A stretch of 64,000 nucleotides of DNA, taken from assembly GCF_004346925.1 (NCBI RefSeq), contig NZ_CP031167.1, positions 1,818,001-1,882,000 on the forward strand. The letters run 5' to 3'. Below the pieces are notes generated by a model. It did not search any database. It saw only the letters and a program-made list of their open reading frames with translations, and was not told where the DNA came from. The translations under genes were made by a program, and so were the position numbers. Positions 36,761 through 45,248 of the stretch are shown here, piece after piece; the stretch's first letter is position 1; every line of letters begins with the position of its first letter. Origin of the DNA: Stenotrophomonas sp. ASS1 (GTDB taxonomy: Bacteria; Pseudomonadota; Gammaproteobacteria; Xanthomonadales; Xanthomonadaceae).

Positions 36761-37635
36761 GCAAGCGAATTCGCAAGGCAGTTTTTCCAGTGGCAGGGCT
36801 CGGGACGCGCTTTTTGCCGGCAACCAAGACGGTTCCGAAGGAGATGCTGCCGATCATTGATCGACCGCTGATCCAGTACGCCGTGGATGAAGCGATCGAA
36901 GCGGGCTGCGACACGCTGGTGTTCATCACCAACCGCTACAAGCATGCGGTCGCTGACTATTTCGACAAAGCCTACGAGCTGGAGCAGAAGCTCGAGCGCG
37001 CCGGCAAGCAGGAGCAGCTGGAGATGATCCGCCATGTGCTGCCCAATGGCGTGCGCGCGATCTTCGTGACCCAGGCCGAAGCACTGGGCCTGGGCCATGC
37101 GGTGCTGTGCGCCAAGGCCGTGATAGGTGACGAGCCGTTCGCGGTGCTGCTGCCGGACGACCTGATCTGGAGCCGCGGCGACGGCGCACTGAAGCAGATG
37201 GCAGACCTCAACGAGGCCAGTGGTGCCAGCGTGATCGCCGTTGAAGACGTGCCGCACGACAAGACTGCCAGCTACGGCATCGTTGCCACTGATGCGTTCG
37301 ACGGCCGCAAGGGTCGCATTTCGCAGATCGTGGAGAAGCCGAAGCCGGAGGACGCGCCGAGCGACCTGGCGGTGGTTGGCCGTTATGTGCTGAGCCCGAA
37401 GATTTTCGAGTTGCTGGAACAGACCGGCAGTGGTGCCGGTGGCGAGATCCAGCTGACCGACGCGATCGCGCAGCTGCTGAAGACCGAAGAGGTCGATGCC
37501 TACCGCTTCGAGGGCACCCGCTTCGACTGCGGCACGCACCTGGGGCTGGTGGAGGCGACGATCCGTTTCGCGTTGGACAACCCGAAGCTGGCCGGCCCGG
37601 CGCGGGAGAAGCTGGCGGCGATGCTGGCGGAATAA
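36757..37635 (+). CDS. galU: UTP--glucose-1-phosphate uridylyltransferase
   Basis: 292 residues. The nucleotidyltransferase signature VFPVAGLGTRFLPATKTVPK, the DEAIEAG segment and LLPDDLIWSRGDGALKQM are typical of GalU. It makes UDP-glucose from UTP and glucose-1-phosphate for LPS core, exopolysaccharide and trehalose. The ATG overlaps the stop of the WbpM-like gene. The end of this operon is marked by a 17-bp-stem terminator about 200 bases later, after a large inverted repeat. Confidence 0.96.
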   Translation: MSKRIRKAVFPVAGLGTRFLPATKTVPKEMLPIIDRPLIQYAVDEAIEAGCDTLVFITNRYKHAVADYFDKAYELEQKLERAGKQEQLEMIRHVLPNGVRAIFVTQAEALGLGHAVLCAKAVIGDEPFAVLLPDDLIWSRGDGALKQMADLNEASGASVIAVEDVPHDKTASYGIVATDAFDGRKGRISQIVEKPKPEDAPSDLAVVGRYVLSPKIFELLEQTGSGAGGEIQLTDAIAQLLKTEEVDAYRFEGTRFDCGTHLGLVEATIRFALDNPKLAGPAREKLAAMLAE

Positions 37636-37681
37636 GGGTTTTATCAAGCGCTCCGTGCGGCGTCTTGATTGATACGTGGGG

Positions 37682-37785
37682 GAGGGGGCGGATGGCCCTC
37701 TCCAAAACACGCCAAAGCCCTTCCATGGTGCTCGATGGCGCCATCCATGGCGCCAACGGTTTTGGAGAGGGCCATCCGCCCCCTC
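37682..37785. repeat. Inverted repeat with perfect 27-base arms
   Basis: The arm at 37682-37708 begins GAGGGGGCGGATGGCCCTCT and ends CCAAAAC; its exact complement is at 37759-37785. Between them is a smaller palindrome GGCGCCAT-CC-ATGGCGCC (37737-37754). An 11-base direct repeat TCCGTGCGGCG flanks the structure (37652-37662 and 37795-37805), a possible target duplication. It carries no coding capacity. Confidence 0.82.
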
Positions 37786-37839
37786 TCGACAGTTTCCGTG
37801 CGGCGCGGACGGGAAGGGCGGAATCAAAGGCAGAAGCAC

Positions 37840-37876
37840 AATCAAAAAAGGCAGCCTCTGGCTGCCTTTTTTGATT
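37840..37876. terminator. Bidirectional terminator between galU and the fad operon
   Basis: A perfect 17-bp stem AATCAAAAAAGGCAGCC with a TCT loop and complementary arm. The A and T runs give a U-tract in both directions, serving galU from the left and the thiolase operon from the right. Confidence 0.93.
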
Positions 37877-37879
37877 GTT

Positions 37880-37917
37880 GGGGGCGGATCCCTTTGCGCA
37901 GCAAAGGGCTCTGACCC
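37880..37917 (-). repeat. GGTC-AGAG hairpin element, copy 2
   Basis: Read on the minus strand: GGGTCAGAG, the inner hairpin CCCTTTG-CGC-(A)GCAAAGGG, then ATCCGCCCCC. Compared with the copy at 13074-13112 the inner stem has exchanged a G-C pair for T-A while staying complementary. Confidence 0.7.
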
Positions 37918-37976
37918 AAGACTTTGATCCTGCCTTTGCTCACCCCTCCGCCGCGCGGAATGTTGGCTGGCACGGG

Positions 37977-38067
37977 CGGGTGAGGCTGGCCGGGACTGTC
38001 AGCGGCATGGATGCCGCTGCCAAGCCTACAGGGATGTACTTGCGGCGTGTCCCGGGCAGTCTCACCC
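37977..38067 (+). repeat. Dispersed three-stem element, copy 4 (covarying outer stem)
   Basis: The outer arm GGGTGAGGCTGGCCGGGAC (37978-37996) pairs with 38049-38067 at 18 of 19 positions (one G-T, one mismatch), although it shares almost no sequence with the arms of copies 1 and 3. Hairpin 1 is GCGGCAT-GG-ATGCCGC, a compensated C-G to G-C change relative to the other copies. The core TACAGGGATGTACTTGCGGC is conserved. Confidence 0.75.
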
Positions 38068-38117
38068 ACCCGGGGCCCCACAGCAAACCGAAACGTCCGC
38101 CGGCAACGCTTTGAACC

Positions 38118-39326
38118 TTACAGCGCCTCGAAAATACCCGCTGCGCCCATGCCGGTGCCGATGCACATCGTCACCATGCCGTACTTCTGCTGGCGACGGC
38201 GCAGGCCGTGCAGCAGGGTCGCGGTACGGATCGCGCCGGTCGCACCCAGCGGGTGGCCCAGGGCAATCGCGCCACCCAGCGGGTTGACCTTGTTCGGGTC
38301 CAGGCCGCAATCGCGGATCACCGCCAGCGACTGCGCGGCGAAGGCTTCGTTCAGTTCAATCCAGTCCAGCTGGTCCTGGGTCAGGCCGGCCTGCTTCAGT
38401 GCCTTCGGGATCGCGGCGATCGGGCCGATGCCCATCACCTCCGGGCGCACGCCGGCTACCGAGAAGCTGACGAAACGAGCCAGCGGGGTCAGGCCGTAAT
38501 CCTTGATCGCCTGTTCCGAGGCCAGCAGCACGGCACCGGCGCCGTCGCTCATCTGCGACGAGTTGCCAGCAGTGACGGTGCCGCCGAACTGGCCGTTGCG
38601 GAACACCGGGCGCAGCTTGGCCAGGCCTTCAGCCGAAGAGTCCGGGCGCGGGCCTTCGTCGGTGTCGGCGATCTTGTTGCGGGTGATGATGCGCTGGCCG
38701 TCGGCCAGGTCAGGCAGGTGCGAGACGATTTCGTACGGGCTGATCTCGTCCTTGAACTCACCGTTCTGGATCGCGGCCATGGCCTTCTGGTGCGAGGCCA
38801 GGGCGAAGGCGTCCTGGTCTTCACGCGAGACCTTCCACTCTTCAGCCACCTTTTCGGCGGTGATGCCCATGCCGTAGGCGATGGCGACGTGGTCGTTGTC
38901 GAACACGCTCGGCGCCATGGCGATCTTGTTGCCCATCATCGGCACCATCGACATCGATTCGGTGCCACCGGCCAGCATCAGGTCGGCATTGCCCAGGCGG
39001 ATCGCGTCGGCGGCCTGCGCCACGGCCTGCAGGCCGGAGGAGCAGAAGCGGTTCACGGTCTGCGCGGCGATGGTGTTGGGCAGGCCAGCCAGCAGCACGC
39101 CGATGCGCGCCACGTTCATGCCCTGCTCGGCTTCCGGCATGGCGCAGCCGATGATCGCGTCATCGATGCGGTTGACGTCCACGCCCGGGGCCTGGGCGAC
39201 GACGCTGCGCAGCACGTGCGCAAGCATGTCGTCGGGGCGGGTGTTGCGGAACATGCCCTTGGGCGCCTTGCCAACCGGGGTACGGGTGGCGGCGACGATG
39301 TAGGCGTCCTGGATTTGCTTGGTCAT
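38118..39326 (-). CDS. Acetyl-CoA C-acyltransferase (3-ketoacyl-CoA thiolase)
   Basis: 402 residues from the ATG at 39326; a longer frame to 39377 reads through a SMAG repeat and is rejected. It has the thiolase nucleophile Cys in NRFCSSGLQAVA, the catalytic His in GGAIALGHPLGATGA, and the second Cys in MCIGTGMGAAG. It performs the last step of fatty-acid beta-oxidation, cleaving 3-ketoacyl-CoA with CoA. It follows the FadB/FadN-like multifunctional gene by 99 bases on the same strand, as the third gene of the TetR-led operon. FadI/FadA subclass is not decided. Confidence 0.93.
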   Translation of the reverse strand: MTKQIQDAYIVAATRTPVGKAPKGMFRNTRPDDMLAHVLRSVVAQAPGVDVNRIDDAIIGCAMPEAEQGMNVARIGVLLAGLPNTIAAQTVNRFCSSGLQAVAQAADAIRLGNADLMLAGGTESMSMVPMMGNKIAMAPSVFDNDHVAIAYGMGITAEKVAEEWKVSREDQDAFALASHQKAMAAIQNGEFKDEISPYEIVSHLPDLADGQRIITRNKIADTDEGPRPDSSAEGLAKLRPVFRNGQFGGTVTAGNSSQMSDGAGAVLLASEQAIKDYGLTPLARFVSFSVAGVRPEVMGIGPIAAIPKALKQAGLTQDQLDWIELNEAFAAQSLAVIRDCGLDPNKVNPLGGAIALGHPLGATGAIRTATLLHGLRRRQQKYGMVTMCIGTGMGAAGIFEAL

Positions 39327-39356
39327 TGCAGTGATCTCTCGAATTGGTTTTGCCGG

Positions 39357-39417
39357 TGTGCCCACCAAGGTGGGCACCTACCAGAGGCAGAGGGATGCCG
39401 GCCAGGGGCCGGCACCC
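39357..39417. repeat. Two SMAG palindromes between the fad genes
   Basis: GTGCCCACC-type unit in reverse orientation (39357-39381, ending CTACC) and GATGCCGGCC-AGG-GGCCGGCACCC (39395-39417). Confidence 0.82.
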
Positions 39418-39425
39418 GCCATCAA

Positions 39426-41798
39426 TCAGTTACGCAGCGGCTTGCCGGTCTTCAGCATGTGCGCGATGCGGGCCTGGGTCTTTTCCTGCTGGGCCAGTTC
39501 GACGAAGTGCTTGCGCTCCAGGGTCAGCAGCCACTCTTCGTCCACCAGGGTGCCGCGGTCGACCTTGCCACCGCACAGCACGGTGGCGATGCGCTCGGCG
39601 ATCTCGTAGTCGTACGGGCTGATGAAACGGCCTTCCAGCATGTTGACCAGCATCATCTTGAAGGTGGCGATACCCACGTCGCCGGCCACCTGGATGCGGC
39701 GTGCCGGCAGCGGCGGACGGTAGCCCGCTTCGGCCAGGGCGCGCGCTTCGGCCTTGGCGATATGCAGGGCCTCGTAGCTGTTGAACACCACCTTGTCGGT
39801 GCTGCGCAGCAGGCCCAGTTCCTTGGCGTTGACCGCCGAGTTGGAGACCTTGGCCATCGCCACGGTTTCGAAGGTCTTCTTCAGTTCGGCGAACACGTCA
39901 CCGCCCGGGCCTGCGGCCTGCGAGGCGCGCACAGCCAGTTCCTTCAGGCCACCACCGGCCGGCAGCAGGCCGACGCCGGCCTCGACCAGGCCGATGTAGC
40001 TTTCCAGGAAGGCCACGGTCTTGGCGCTGTGCATCTGGAACTCGCAACCACCACCCAGCGCCAGGCCACGCACGGCAGCCACCACCGGCACCAGCGAGTA
40101 CTTGATGCGCTGGCTGGTGCGCTGGAAGTTGGCGACCATCTCTTCGAACTGGTCGACCTTGCCGGCCTGCAGCAGGCCCAATGCACCGGCCAGGTCGGCA
40201 CCGGCGGAGAAGGGTTCCTTCTGCTGCCAGATCACCAGGCCCTGGAAGTCCTTCTCGGCGCGGCTGACACATTCCTGCAGGCCGTCGAGCACCTGGTCGG
40301 ACACGGTGTTCATCTTGGTCTTGAAGCTGACCACGGCGATGCCATCACCGTCGTGCCACATGCGCAGGCCGTCGTTCTCGAACACGGTCTCGCCCGGCGC
40401 GAACTTCTCGCCCAGCAGCGGATCGGGGAAGCGCTGGCGCTGATACACCGGCAGCGACGAGCGCGGTAGCTTGGCGTTGCGCGACGGGCTGTAGCTGCCC
40501 TCGGCGGCGTGCACGCCGTCGCGGCCATCGAACACCCAATCCGGCAGCGGGGCGTTGCTCATGCTCTTGCCGGCGACGATGTCATCAGCAATCCACTGTG
40601 CCACCTGCTTCCAGCCGGCGGCCTGCCAGGTTTCGAACGGGCCCAGCGACCAGCCGTAGCCCCAGCGGATGGCGAGGTCGACGTCGCGCGCGGTCTCGGC
40701 GATGTCGGCCAGGTGGTAGGCGCTGTAGTGGAACAGGTCGCGGAAGGTCGCCCACAGGAACTGCGCCTGCGGGTGCTGGCTTTCGCGCAGCTTGGCGAAC
40801 TTCTCCGCCGGGTTCTTGATCTTCAGGATCTCGACCACTTCCGGTGCGGCGGTGCGATCAGCAGCGCGGTAGTCCTGCTTTTCCAGGTCGAGGACGACGA
40901 TGTCCTTGCCGACCTTGCGGAAGATGCCGGCGCCGGTCTTCTGGCCCAGCGCGCCCTTGGAGATCAGCGCGTCCAGCCACTTCGGCGACTTGAAGAATTC
41001 ATGCCACGGGTCGTTGGGCAGGGTGTCGCCCATGGTCTTGATGACGTGGGCCATGGTGTCCAGGCCGACCACGTCGGAGGTGCGGTAGGTGGCCGACTTC
41101 GGGCGGCCGACCAGCGGGCCGGTCAGGCCGTCCACTTCATCGAAGCCCAGGCCGAACTGCTGGGTGTGGTGGATGGTGGACAGGATCGAGAACACGCCGA
41201 TGCGGTTGCCGATGAAGTTCGGGGTGTCCTTGGCGTACACCACGCCCTTGCCCAGGGTGGTGACCAGGAATTCTTCCAGGCCTTCCAGCACGGCGGCGTC
41301 GGTGGTGGTGGCCGGGATCAGCTCGGCCAGGTGCATGTAGCGCGGCGGGTTGAAGAAGTGCACGCCGCAGAAGCGGTGGCGCAGCTGCTCGGGCAGCACG
41401 TCGGCCAGCTTGTTGATGCCCAGGCCCGAGGTGTTGGAGGCCAGCACCGCGTGGTCCGCCACGAACGGCGCGATCTTCTTGTACAGGTCCTGCTTCCAGT
41501 CCATGCGCTCGGCGATGGCCTCGATAATCAGGTCGCAGTCCTTCAGCTGCTCCAGGCCGGACTCGTAGTTGGCCGGGGTGATGGCTTCGGCCAGCGACTT
41601 GCTGGCCAGCGGCGCCGGGCTCAGCTTGCCCAGGTTGGCGATCGCCTTCAGCACGATGCCGTCAGCCGGACCCTCCTTGGCGGGCAGGTCGAACAGCACG
41701 GTGTCGACGCCAGCGTTGGTGAGGTGGGCGGCGATCTGGGCACCCATGACGCCGGCACCCAGCACGGCGGCGCGGCGGACTAGCAGGGAATTGGACAT
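39426..41798 (-). CDS. 3-hydroxyacyl-CoA dehydrogenase/enoyl-CoA hydratase, FadN-type order
   Basis: 790 residues. The dehydrogenase half comes first (NAD-binding AAVLGAGVMGAQIAAHL; catalytic region ASNTSGLGINKL and CGVHFFNPPRYMHLAEL; C-terminal 3HCDH domain about 190-400), and the hydratase/isomerase-like half follows (about 480-700: VVAAVRGLALGGGCEFQMHS). This is the reverse of E. coli FadB and matches the FadN arrangement. It carries out the hydration and dehydrogenation steps of beta-oxidation. It lies 39 bases after the TetR gene and upstream of the thiolase. Confidence 0.93.
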   Translation of the reverse strand: MSNSLLVRRAAVLGAGVMGAQIAAHLTNAGVDTVLFDLPAKEGPADGIVLKAIANLGKLSPAPLASKSLAEAITPANYESGLEQLKDCDLIIEAIAERMDWKQDLYKKIAPFVADHAVLASNTSGLGINKLADVLPEQLRHRFCGVHFFNPPRYMHLAELIPATTTDAAVLEGLEEFLVTTLGKGVVYAKDTPNFIGNRIGVFSILSTIHHTQQFGLGFDEVDGLTGPLVGRPKSATYRTSDVVGLDTMAHVIKTMGDTLPNDPWHEFFKSPKWLDALISKGALGQKTGAGIFRKVGKDIVVLDLEKQDYRAADRTAAPEVVEILKIKNPAEKFAKLRESQHPQAQFLWATFRDLFHYSAYHLADIAETARDVDLAIRWGYGWSLGPFETWQAAGWKQVAQWIADDIVAGKSMSNAPLPDWVFDGRDGVHAAEGSYSPSRNAKLPRSSLPVYQRQRFPDPLLGEKFAPGETVFENDGLRMWHDGDGIAVVSFKTKMNTVSDQVLDGLQECVSRAEKDFQGLVIWQQKEPFSAGADLAGALGLLQAGKVDQFEEMVANFQRTSQRIKYSLVPVVAAVRGLALGGGCEFQMHSAKTVAFLESYIGLVEAGVGLLPAGGGLKELAVRASQAAGPGGDVFAELKKTFETVAMAKVSNSAVNAKELGLLRSTDKVVFNSYEALHIAKAEARALAEAGYRPPLPARRIQVAGDVGIATFKMMLVNMLEGRFISPYDYEIAERIATVLCGGKVDRGTLVDEEWLLTLERKHFVELAQQEKTQARIAHMLKTGKPLRN

Positions 41799-41837
41799 GG
41801 TGTAGGGCCTTTGTTGGTCAGCAGTTACTGGGTGGAA

Positions 41838-42491
41838 TCAAGGGGAAGCGGGCAGGGCGCTGGCGCGTGCGGCGGCGCGGAACCCGGCTTCGGCGAAATG
41901 GATCAGTTCGTGGGCGGCATGGGCACGATGCGCCGCTTCGGTGACACCGGCGGGACGCTTGATCAGCCCGAAGTCGGCCATGGCATAGGTGAGCGAGCCG
42001 GCCAGGAAATCCAGGCGCCAGTACAGCTCTTCCTTGCTCAGGTCGGGTGCGCATTCGGCAATCGCCTTGCCGAACGCACGCAGCACGTGACCGTAGTGGT
42101 CGGACAGGAACTTGCGCAGGTTGTCGTTCTTCTCCGCGTAGGCGCGGGCGATCACGCGCACGAAGGCGCCGCCGTTCTGGCGGTCCTGGGCCAGCGCCAG
42201 TGCCGGCTCGACGAAGGCGGCCAGCACCGGGCGCAGCTGCCCGGGGTGTTCGCTGCGGGCGCGCTCGAGCTGCGACAGGCGGGCGCCGGTCATCTCGTCC
42301 ATGCGGCGGCGGAACACCTCGTTGACCAGGTTTTCCTTGGAGCCGAAGTGGTAGTTGACCGCAGCGATGTTGACGTCGGCCTGGCTGGTCACCTGGCGCA
42401 GCGACGTGCCGGCGAAGCCGTGCTGTGCGAACAGCTCCTCGGCCGCGCCGAGGATGCGGTCCTTGGTCGAGAAGTGGGCGGGTTTGGCCAT
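41838..42491 (-). CDS. TetR family regulator (PsrA-like fatty-acid sensor)
   Basis: 217 residues from the ATG at 42491. The N-terminal HTH reads RILGAAEELFAQHGFAGTSLRQVTSQ...NIAAVNYHFGSKENL, close to PsrA. The C-terminal ligand domain includes FVRVIARAYAEKNDNLRKF. It leads the operon TetR-FadN-thiolase, and a PsrA-type palindrome lies 17 bases before its start, so autoregulation and repression of beta-oxidation relieved by long-chain fatty acids is the likely scheme (inference from site and context). Confidence 0.9.
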   Translation of the reverse strand: MAKPAHFSTKDRILGAAEELFAQHGFAGTSLRQVTSQADVNIAAVNYHFGSKENLVNEVFRRRMDEMTGARLSQLERARSEHPGQLRPVLAAFVEPALALAQDRQNGGAFVRVIARAYAEKNDNLRKFLSDHYGHVLRAFGKAIAECAPDLSKEELYWRLDFLAGSLTYAMADFGLIKRPAGVTEAAHRAHAAHELIHFAEAGFRAAARASALPASP

Positions 42492-42507
42492 CGGCGGGCG
42501 GACCTTA

Positions 42508-42525
42508 ATCAAACGATTGTTTGAT
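42508..42525 (-). promoter_or_regulatory. PsrA-type operator
   Basis: ATCAAAC-GATT-GTTTGAT, a perfect 7-base palindrome with a 4-base spacer, matching the CAAAC-N(2-4)-GTTTG consensus of PsrA. It lies 17 bases upstream of the TetR start, where it would cover the promoter of the fad operon. Confidence 0.8.
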
Positions 42526-42619
42526 ACTAGGACCAGACGGTAGCGTATGGCATTTTGCAGTGCAGCAAAAATGCCCGGACCGGTCAGATTTCACTCAGGT
42601 GGGTGAATGGGCGCAAAGG

Positions 42620-42694
42620 GTAGTGCCGGCCGCTGGCCGGCAACCGCAGGCAGCCCGTGGGGCGCCAGCCTGCCGGCCGGCGGCCGGCACTACC
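42620..42694. repeat. SMAG pair between the TetR gene and ndk
   Basis: GTAGTGCCGGCC-GCT-GGCCGGCAAC (42620-42644) and the reverse-oriented CCGGCCGGCGGCCGGCACTACC unit (42671-42694). They fill part of the 325-base divergent gap, which also holds the operator and the pre-ndk terminator. Confidence 0.85.
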
Positions 42695-42711
42695 ACGCTG
42701 CCGCTTTATCT

Positions 42712-42767
42712 TTTACAATTCGCCTACGTTTATCAGGCTAAGCCCGCGTCCCGACGCGGGTTTTTTT
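42712..42767 (+). terminator. Promoter-like box followed by a strong terminator upstream of ndk
   Basis: TTTACA (42712-42717) with a weak -10 candidate AGGCTA 17 bases later leads straight into a hairpin CCCGCGTC-CC-GACGCGGG (42743-42760) and seven T residues (42761-42767). ndk begins 49 bases after the T run. The hairpin would stop any transcript from this promoter before ndk, so it is either an attenuator or the end of an unrecognised short RNA. Confidence 0.7.
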
Positions 42768-42816
42768 CATGTTACCCTTCGGGCCATCAGCGGCCCGATT
42801 CCATTGGAGACATCCC

Positions 42817-43242
42817 ATGGCGCTGGAGCGCACCCTTTCGATCATCAAGCCGGACGCCGTTGCCAAGAACGTCATCGGCGAAATCTACGCCCGCTTCGAG
42901 AAGGCCGGCCTGAAGGTCGTGGCCGCCAAGTACAAGCAGCTGTCGCGCCGTGAAGCCGAAGGCTTCTACGCCGTGCACCGCGAGCGTCCGTTCTTCAACG
43001 CGCTGGTCGAGTTCATGATCTCCGGCCCGGTGATGATCCAGGCCCTGGAAGGCGAGAACGCCGTCCTGGCCCACCGCGACCTGCTGGGCGCCACCAACCC
43101 GAAGGAAGCCGCTGCGGGCACCATCCGCGCCGACTTCGCCGAATCCATCGATGCCAACGCCGCCCACGGCTCGGACTCGGTCGAGAATGCCGCGATTGAA
43201 ATCGCCTACTTCTTCGCCGCCACCGAAGTCGTTTCGCGCTGA
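42817..43242 (+). CDS. ndk: Nucleoside diphosphate kinase
   Basis: 141 residues from the ATG at 42817 with TTGGAGA upstream. The start [18 protein letters not shown] and the active-site His in [12 protein letters not shown] are diagnostic. It transfers the terminal phosphate between nucleoside triphosphates and diphosphates through phospho-His. It heads the conserved run to der; rlmN follows after 10 bases. Confidence 0.97.
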   Translation: MALERTLSIIKPDAVAKNVIGEIYARFEKAGLKVVAAKYKQLSRREAEGFYAVHRERPFFNALVEFMISGPVMIQALEGENAVLAHRDLLGATNPKEAAAGTIRADFAESIDANAAHGSDSVENAAIEIAYFFAATEVVSR

Positions 43243-43252
43243 GAGTAATGCC

Positions 43253-44458
43253 GTGAACGAGGTCGTACAGTCCCCCGCCATCCAGCCGCTGCCGAAGTCG
43301 GCACCCACGGCTGGCAAGCAGAACCTGCTCGACCTCGATCGCGCGGGCCTGGAGAAGTTTTTCGTCGAGGTTCTCGGCGAGAAGAAGTTCCGTGCCCATC
43401 AGGTGATGAAGTGGATCCACCATCGCTACGTCACCGATTTCGATGAAATGACCGACCTCGGCAAGGTCCTGCGCGCCAAGCTGCAGGCCCATGCCGAGGT
43501 GCTGGTTCCCAACATCGTGTTCGACAAGCCCTCCGCCGACGGCACCCACAAGTGGCTGCTGGCGATGGGCGTGGATGGCAAGAACGCCATCGAGACCGTG
43601 TACATCCCGGACAAGACCCGCGGCACGCTGTGCGTGTCCTCGCAGGTCGGTTGCGGCCTGAACTGCACGTTCTGCTCCACCGCCACCCAGGGCTTCAACC
43701 GCAATCTGACCACCGCCGAGATCATCGGCCAGGTGTGGGTTGCCGCACGCCACCTGGGCAACGTGCCGCACCAGATGCGCCGCCTCACCAACGTGGTGAT
43801 GATGGGCATGGGCGAGCCGCTGATGAATTTCGACAACGTCGTGCGCGCCATGAGCGTGATGCGCGACGACCTGGGCTACGGCCTGGCCAACAAGCGCGTG
43901 ACCCTGTCGACCTCCGGCCTGGTGCCGCAGATCGACCGCCTGTCTGCCGAAAGCGACGTGTCGCTGGCGGTGTCGCTGCATGCGCCGAACGATGCGCTGC
44001 GCGAGACGCTGGTGCCGCTCAACAAGAAGTATCCGATCGCCGAGCTGATGGCCTCGTGCGCACGCTACCTGCGCGCCAACAAGCGCCGCGAATCGGTCAC
44101 CTTCGAATACACCCTGATGAAGGGCATCAACGACAAGCCCGAGCATGCCCGCGAGCTGGCCCGCCTGATGCGCCAGTTCGACAACGCGGTGCAGGCCAAG
44201 GATTCGGGCAAGGTCAACCTGATCCCGTTCAATCCGTTCCCGGGTACCCGCTACGAGCGCTCGGAAGAAGCGCACATCCGTGCCTTCCAGAAGATCCTGC
44301 TCGACAGCAACGTGCTGACCATGGTCCGCCGCACCCGTGGCGACGACATCGACGCCGCCTGTGGCCAGCTCAAGGGCCAGGTGATGGACCGCACCCGCCG
44401 CCAGGCGGAGTTCAACAAGACGCTGCAGGCGGGGAAGGGGAGCGATGCCGCGGCCTGA
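43253..44458 (+). CDS. rlmN: Dual-specificity 23S rRNA/tRNA adenine-C2 methyltransferase
   Basis: 401 residues from a GTG (43253), chosen because upstream frame continues into ndk. The radical-SAM cluster motif is [15 protein letters not shown], the methyl-accepting Cys lies in [13 protein letters not shown] near the C-terminus, and [15 protein letters not shown] is a family block. It methylates A2503 of 23S rRNA and A37 of some tRNAs. The 3' end overlaps pilF by 14 bases, so translation is coupled. Confidence 0.95.
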   Translation: MNEVVQSPAIQPLPKSAPTAGKQNLLDLDRAGLEKFFVEVLGEKKFRAHQVMKWIHHRYVTDFDEMTDLGKVLRAKLQAHAEVLVPNIVFDKPSADGTHKWLLAMGVDGKNAIETVYIPDKTRGTLCVSSQVGCGLNCTFCSTATQGFNRNLTTAEIIGQVWVAARHLGNVPHQMRRLTNVVMMGMGEPLMNFDNVVRAMSVMRDDLGYGLANKRVTLSTSGLVPQIDRLSAESDVSLAVSLHAPNDALRETLVPLNKKYPIAELMASCARYLRANKRRESVTFEYTLMKGINDKPEHARELARLMRQFDNAVQAKDSGKVNLIPFNPFPGTRYERSEEAHIRAFQKILLDSNVLTMVRRTRGDDIDAACGQLKGQVMDRTRRQAEFNKTLQAGKGSDAAA

Positions 44459-45230
44459 CCGCCTCTGGCTGGTTCTGTTCGCAGGCGTGCTGGCCGTTGC
44501 GGTCGGTGGCTGCAAATCCCATCCCAAGGCCAAGCTGGGCCCCAGCGAGGCGCCGGTCTACTCGGTCCGTGATCCGGACAGCGTGCGCCGCCAGGTGCGC
44601 CTGCAGGACCTGTTGGCCCTGGCCGCCCGCGACATGCAGGTAGGCAACCTCGATGCGGCCGAACGCAAGGCGCGCGAGGCGCTGAAGCTGGCCCCCGAGT
44701 CGCCCGATGCGCTGGTGCTGCTGGCCGGCATCGACGAGCGCCGTGGCCGGACCCAGCAGGCTGGTGAGAGCTTCCGCAGGGCTGCCGAGCAGGCGCCGCA
44801 GCGCGGGGACATTCTCAACAATTACGGCGCGTGGCTGTGCCAGCAGGGCCGGCCGGCCGAGTCGCTGGTCTGGTTCGATCGTGCGCTGCAGGCGCCGGGC
44901 TACGCCACGCCGGCCGAGTCCCAGGCCAATGCCGGGGGCTGCGCGCTGGATGCCGGCCAGTTCGAACGTGCCGAGCGCGACCTGCGTGCGGCGCTGGCAA
45001 CGCTGCCGGGAAACCCGGTCGCGCTGGAGGCGATGGCCCAGCTCAGCTTCCGCCAGGGCCGCTTCATGGAGGCCCGGGCCTTCGCCGAACGTAGGATTGC
45101 GGCTGCACCCGCAACGCGTTCCGTGTTACAACTTGCGTCTCAAATCGAAGCGCGGCTGGGTGATCGGGCGGCATCTGACCGCTATCTTCAGCGCATTCGA
45201 CAGGAATTTCCGCAGGAAGCGGGCTCCTAA
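44445..45230 (+). CDS. pilF: Type IV pilus biogenesis lipoprotein PilF (PilW)
   Basis: 261 residues. The lipoprotein signal [15 protein letters not shown] places it in the outer membrane, and about six TPR repeats follow (e.g. [41 protein letters not shown]). PilF pilots the PilQ secretin to the outer membrane. Placement between rlmN and rodZ is the standard arrangement. It may functionally pair with the FimX-like protein at the start of the window, since both serve type IV pili. Confidence 0.93.
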   Translation: MPRPDRLWLVLFAGVLAVAVGGCKSHPKAKLGPSEAPVYSVRDPDSVRRQVRLQDLLALAARDMQVGNLDAAERKAREALKLAPESPDALVLLAGIDERRGRTQQAGESFRRAAEQAPQRGDILNNYGAWLCQQGRPAESLVWFDRALQAPGYATPAESQANAGGCALDAGQFERAERDLRAALATLPGNPVALEAMAQLSFRQGRFMEARAFAERRIAAAPATRSVLQLASQIEARLGDRAASDRYLQRIRQEFPQEAGS

Positions 45231-45248
45231 CTCCAGGGTTGATGCATT

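Larger units (their letters stand above)
37636..38117. other. 482-base gap between galU and the thiolase gene
   Basis: No gene is supported. In order it holds a large inverted repeat (37682-37785), a bidirectional terminator (37840-37876), a GGTC-AGAG hairpin (37880-37917) and copy 4 of the dispersed three-stem element (37977-38067). Confidence 0.8.

Noticed and set aside
39327..39377. N-terminal extension of the thiolase beginning MPTLVGT
   Set aside because: It is the translation of a SMAG palindrome; the same MPTLVGT and NLGWH peptides appear wherever these repeats are read, and the conserved thiolase starts at 39326.
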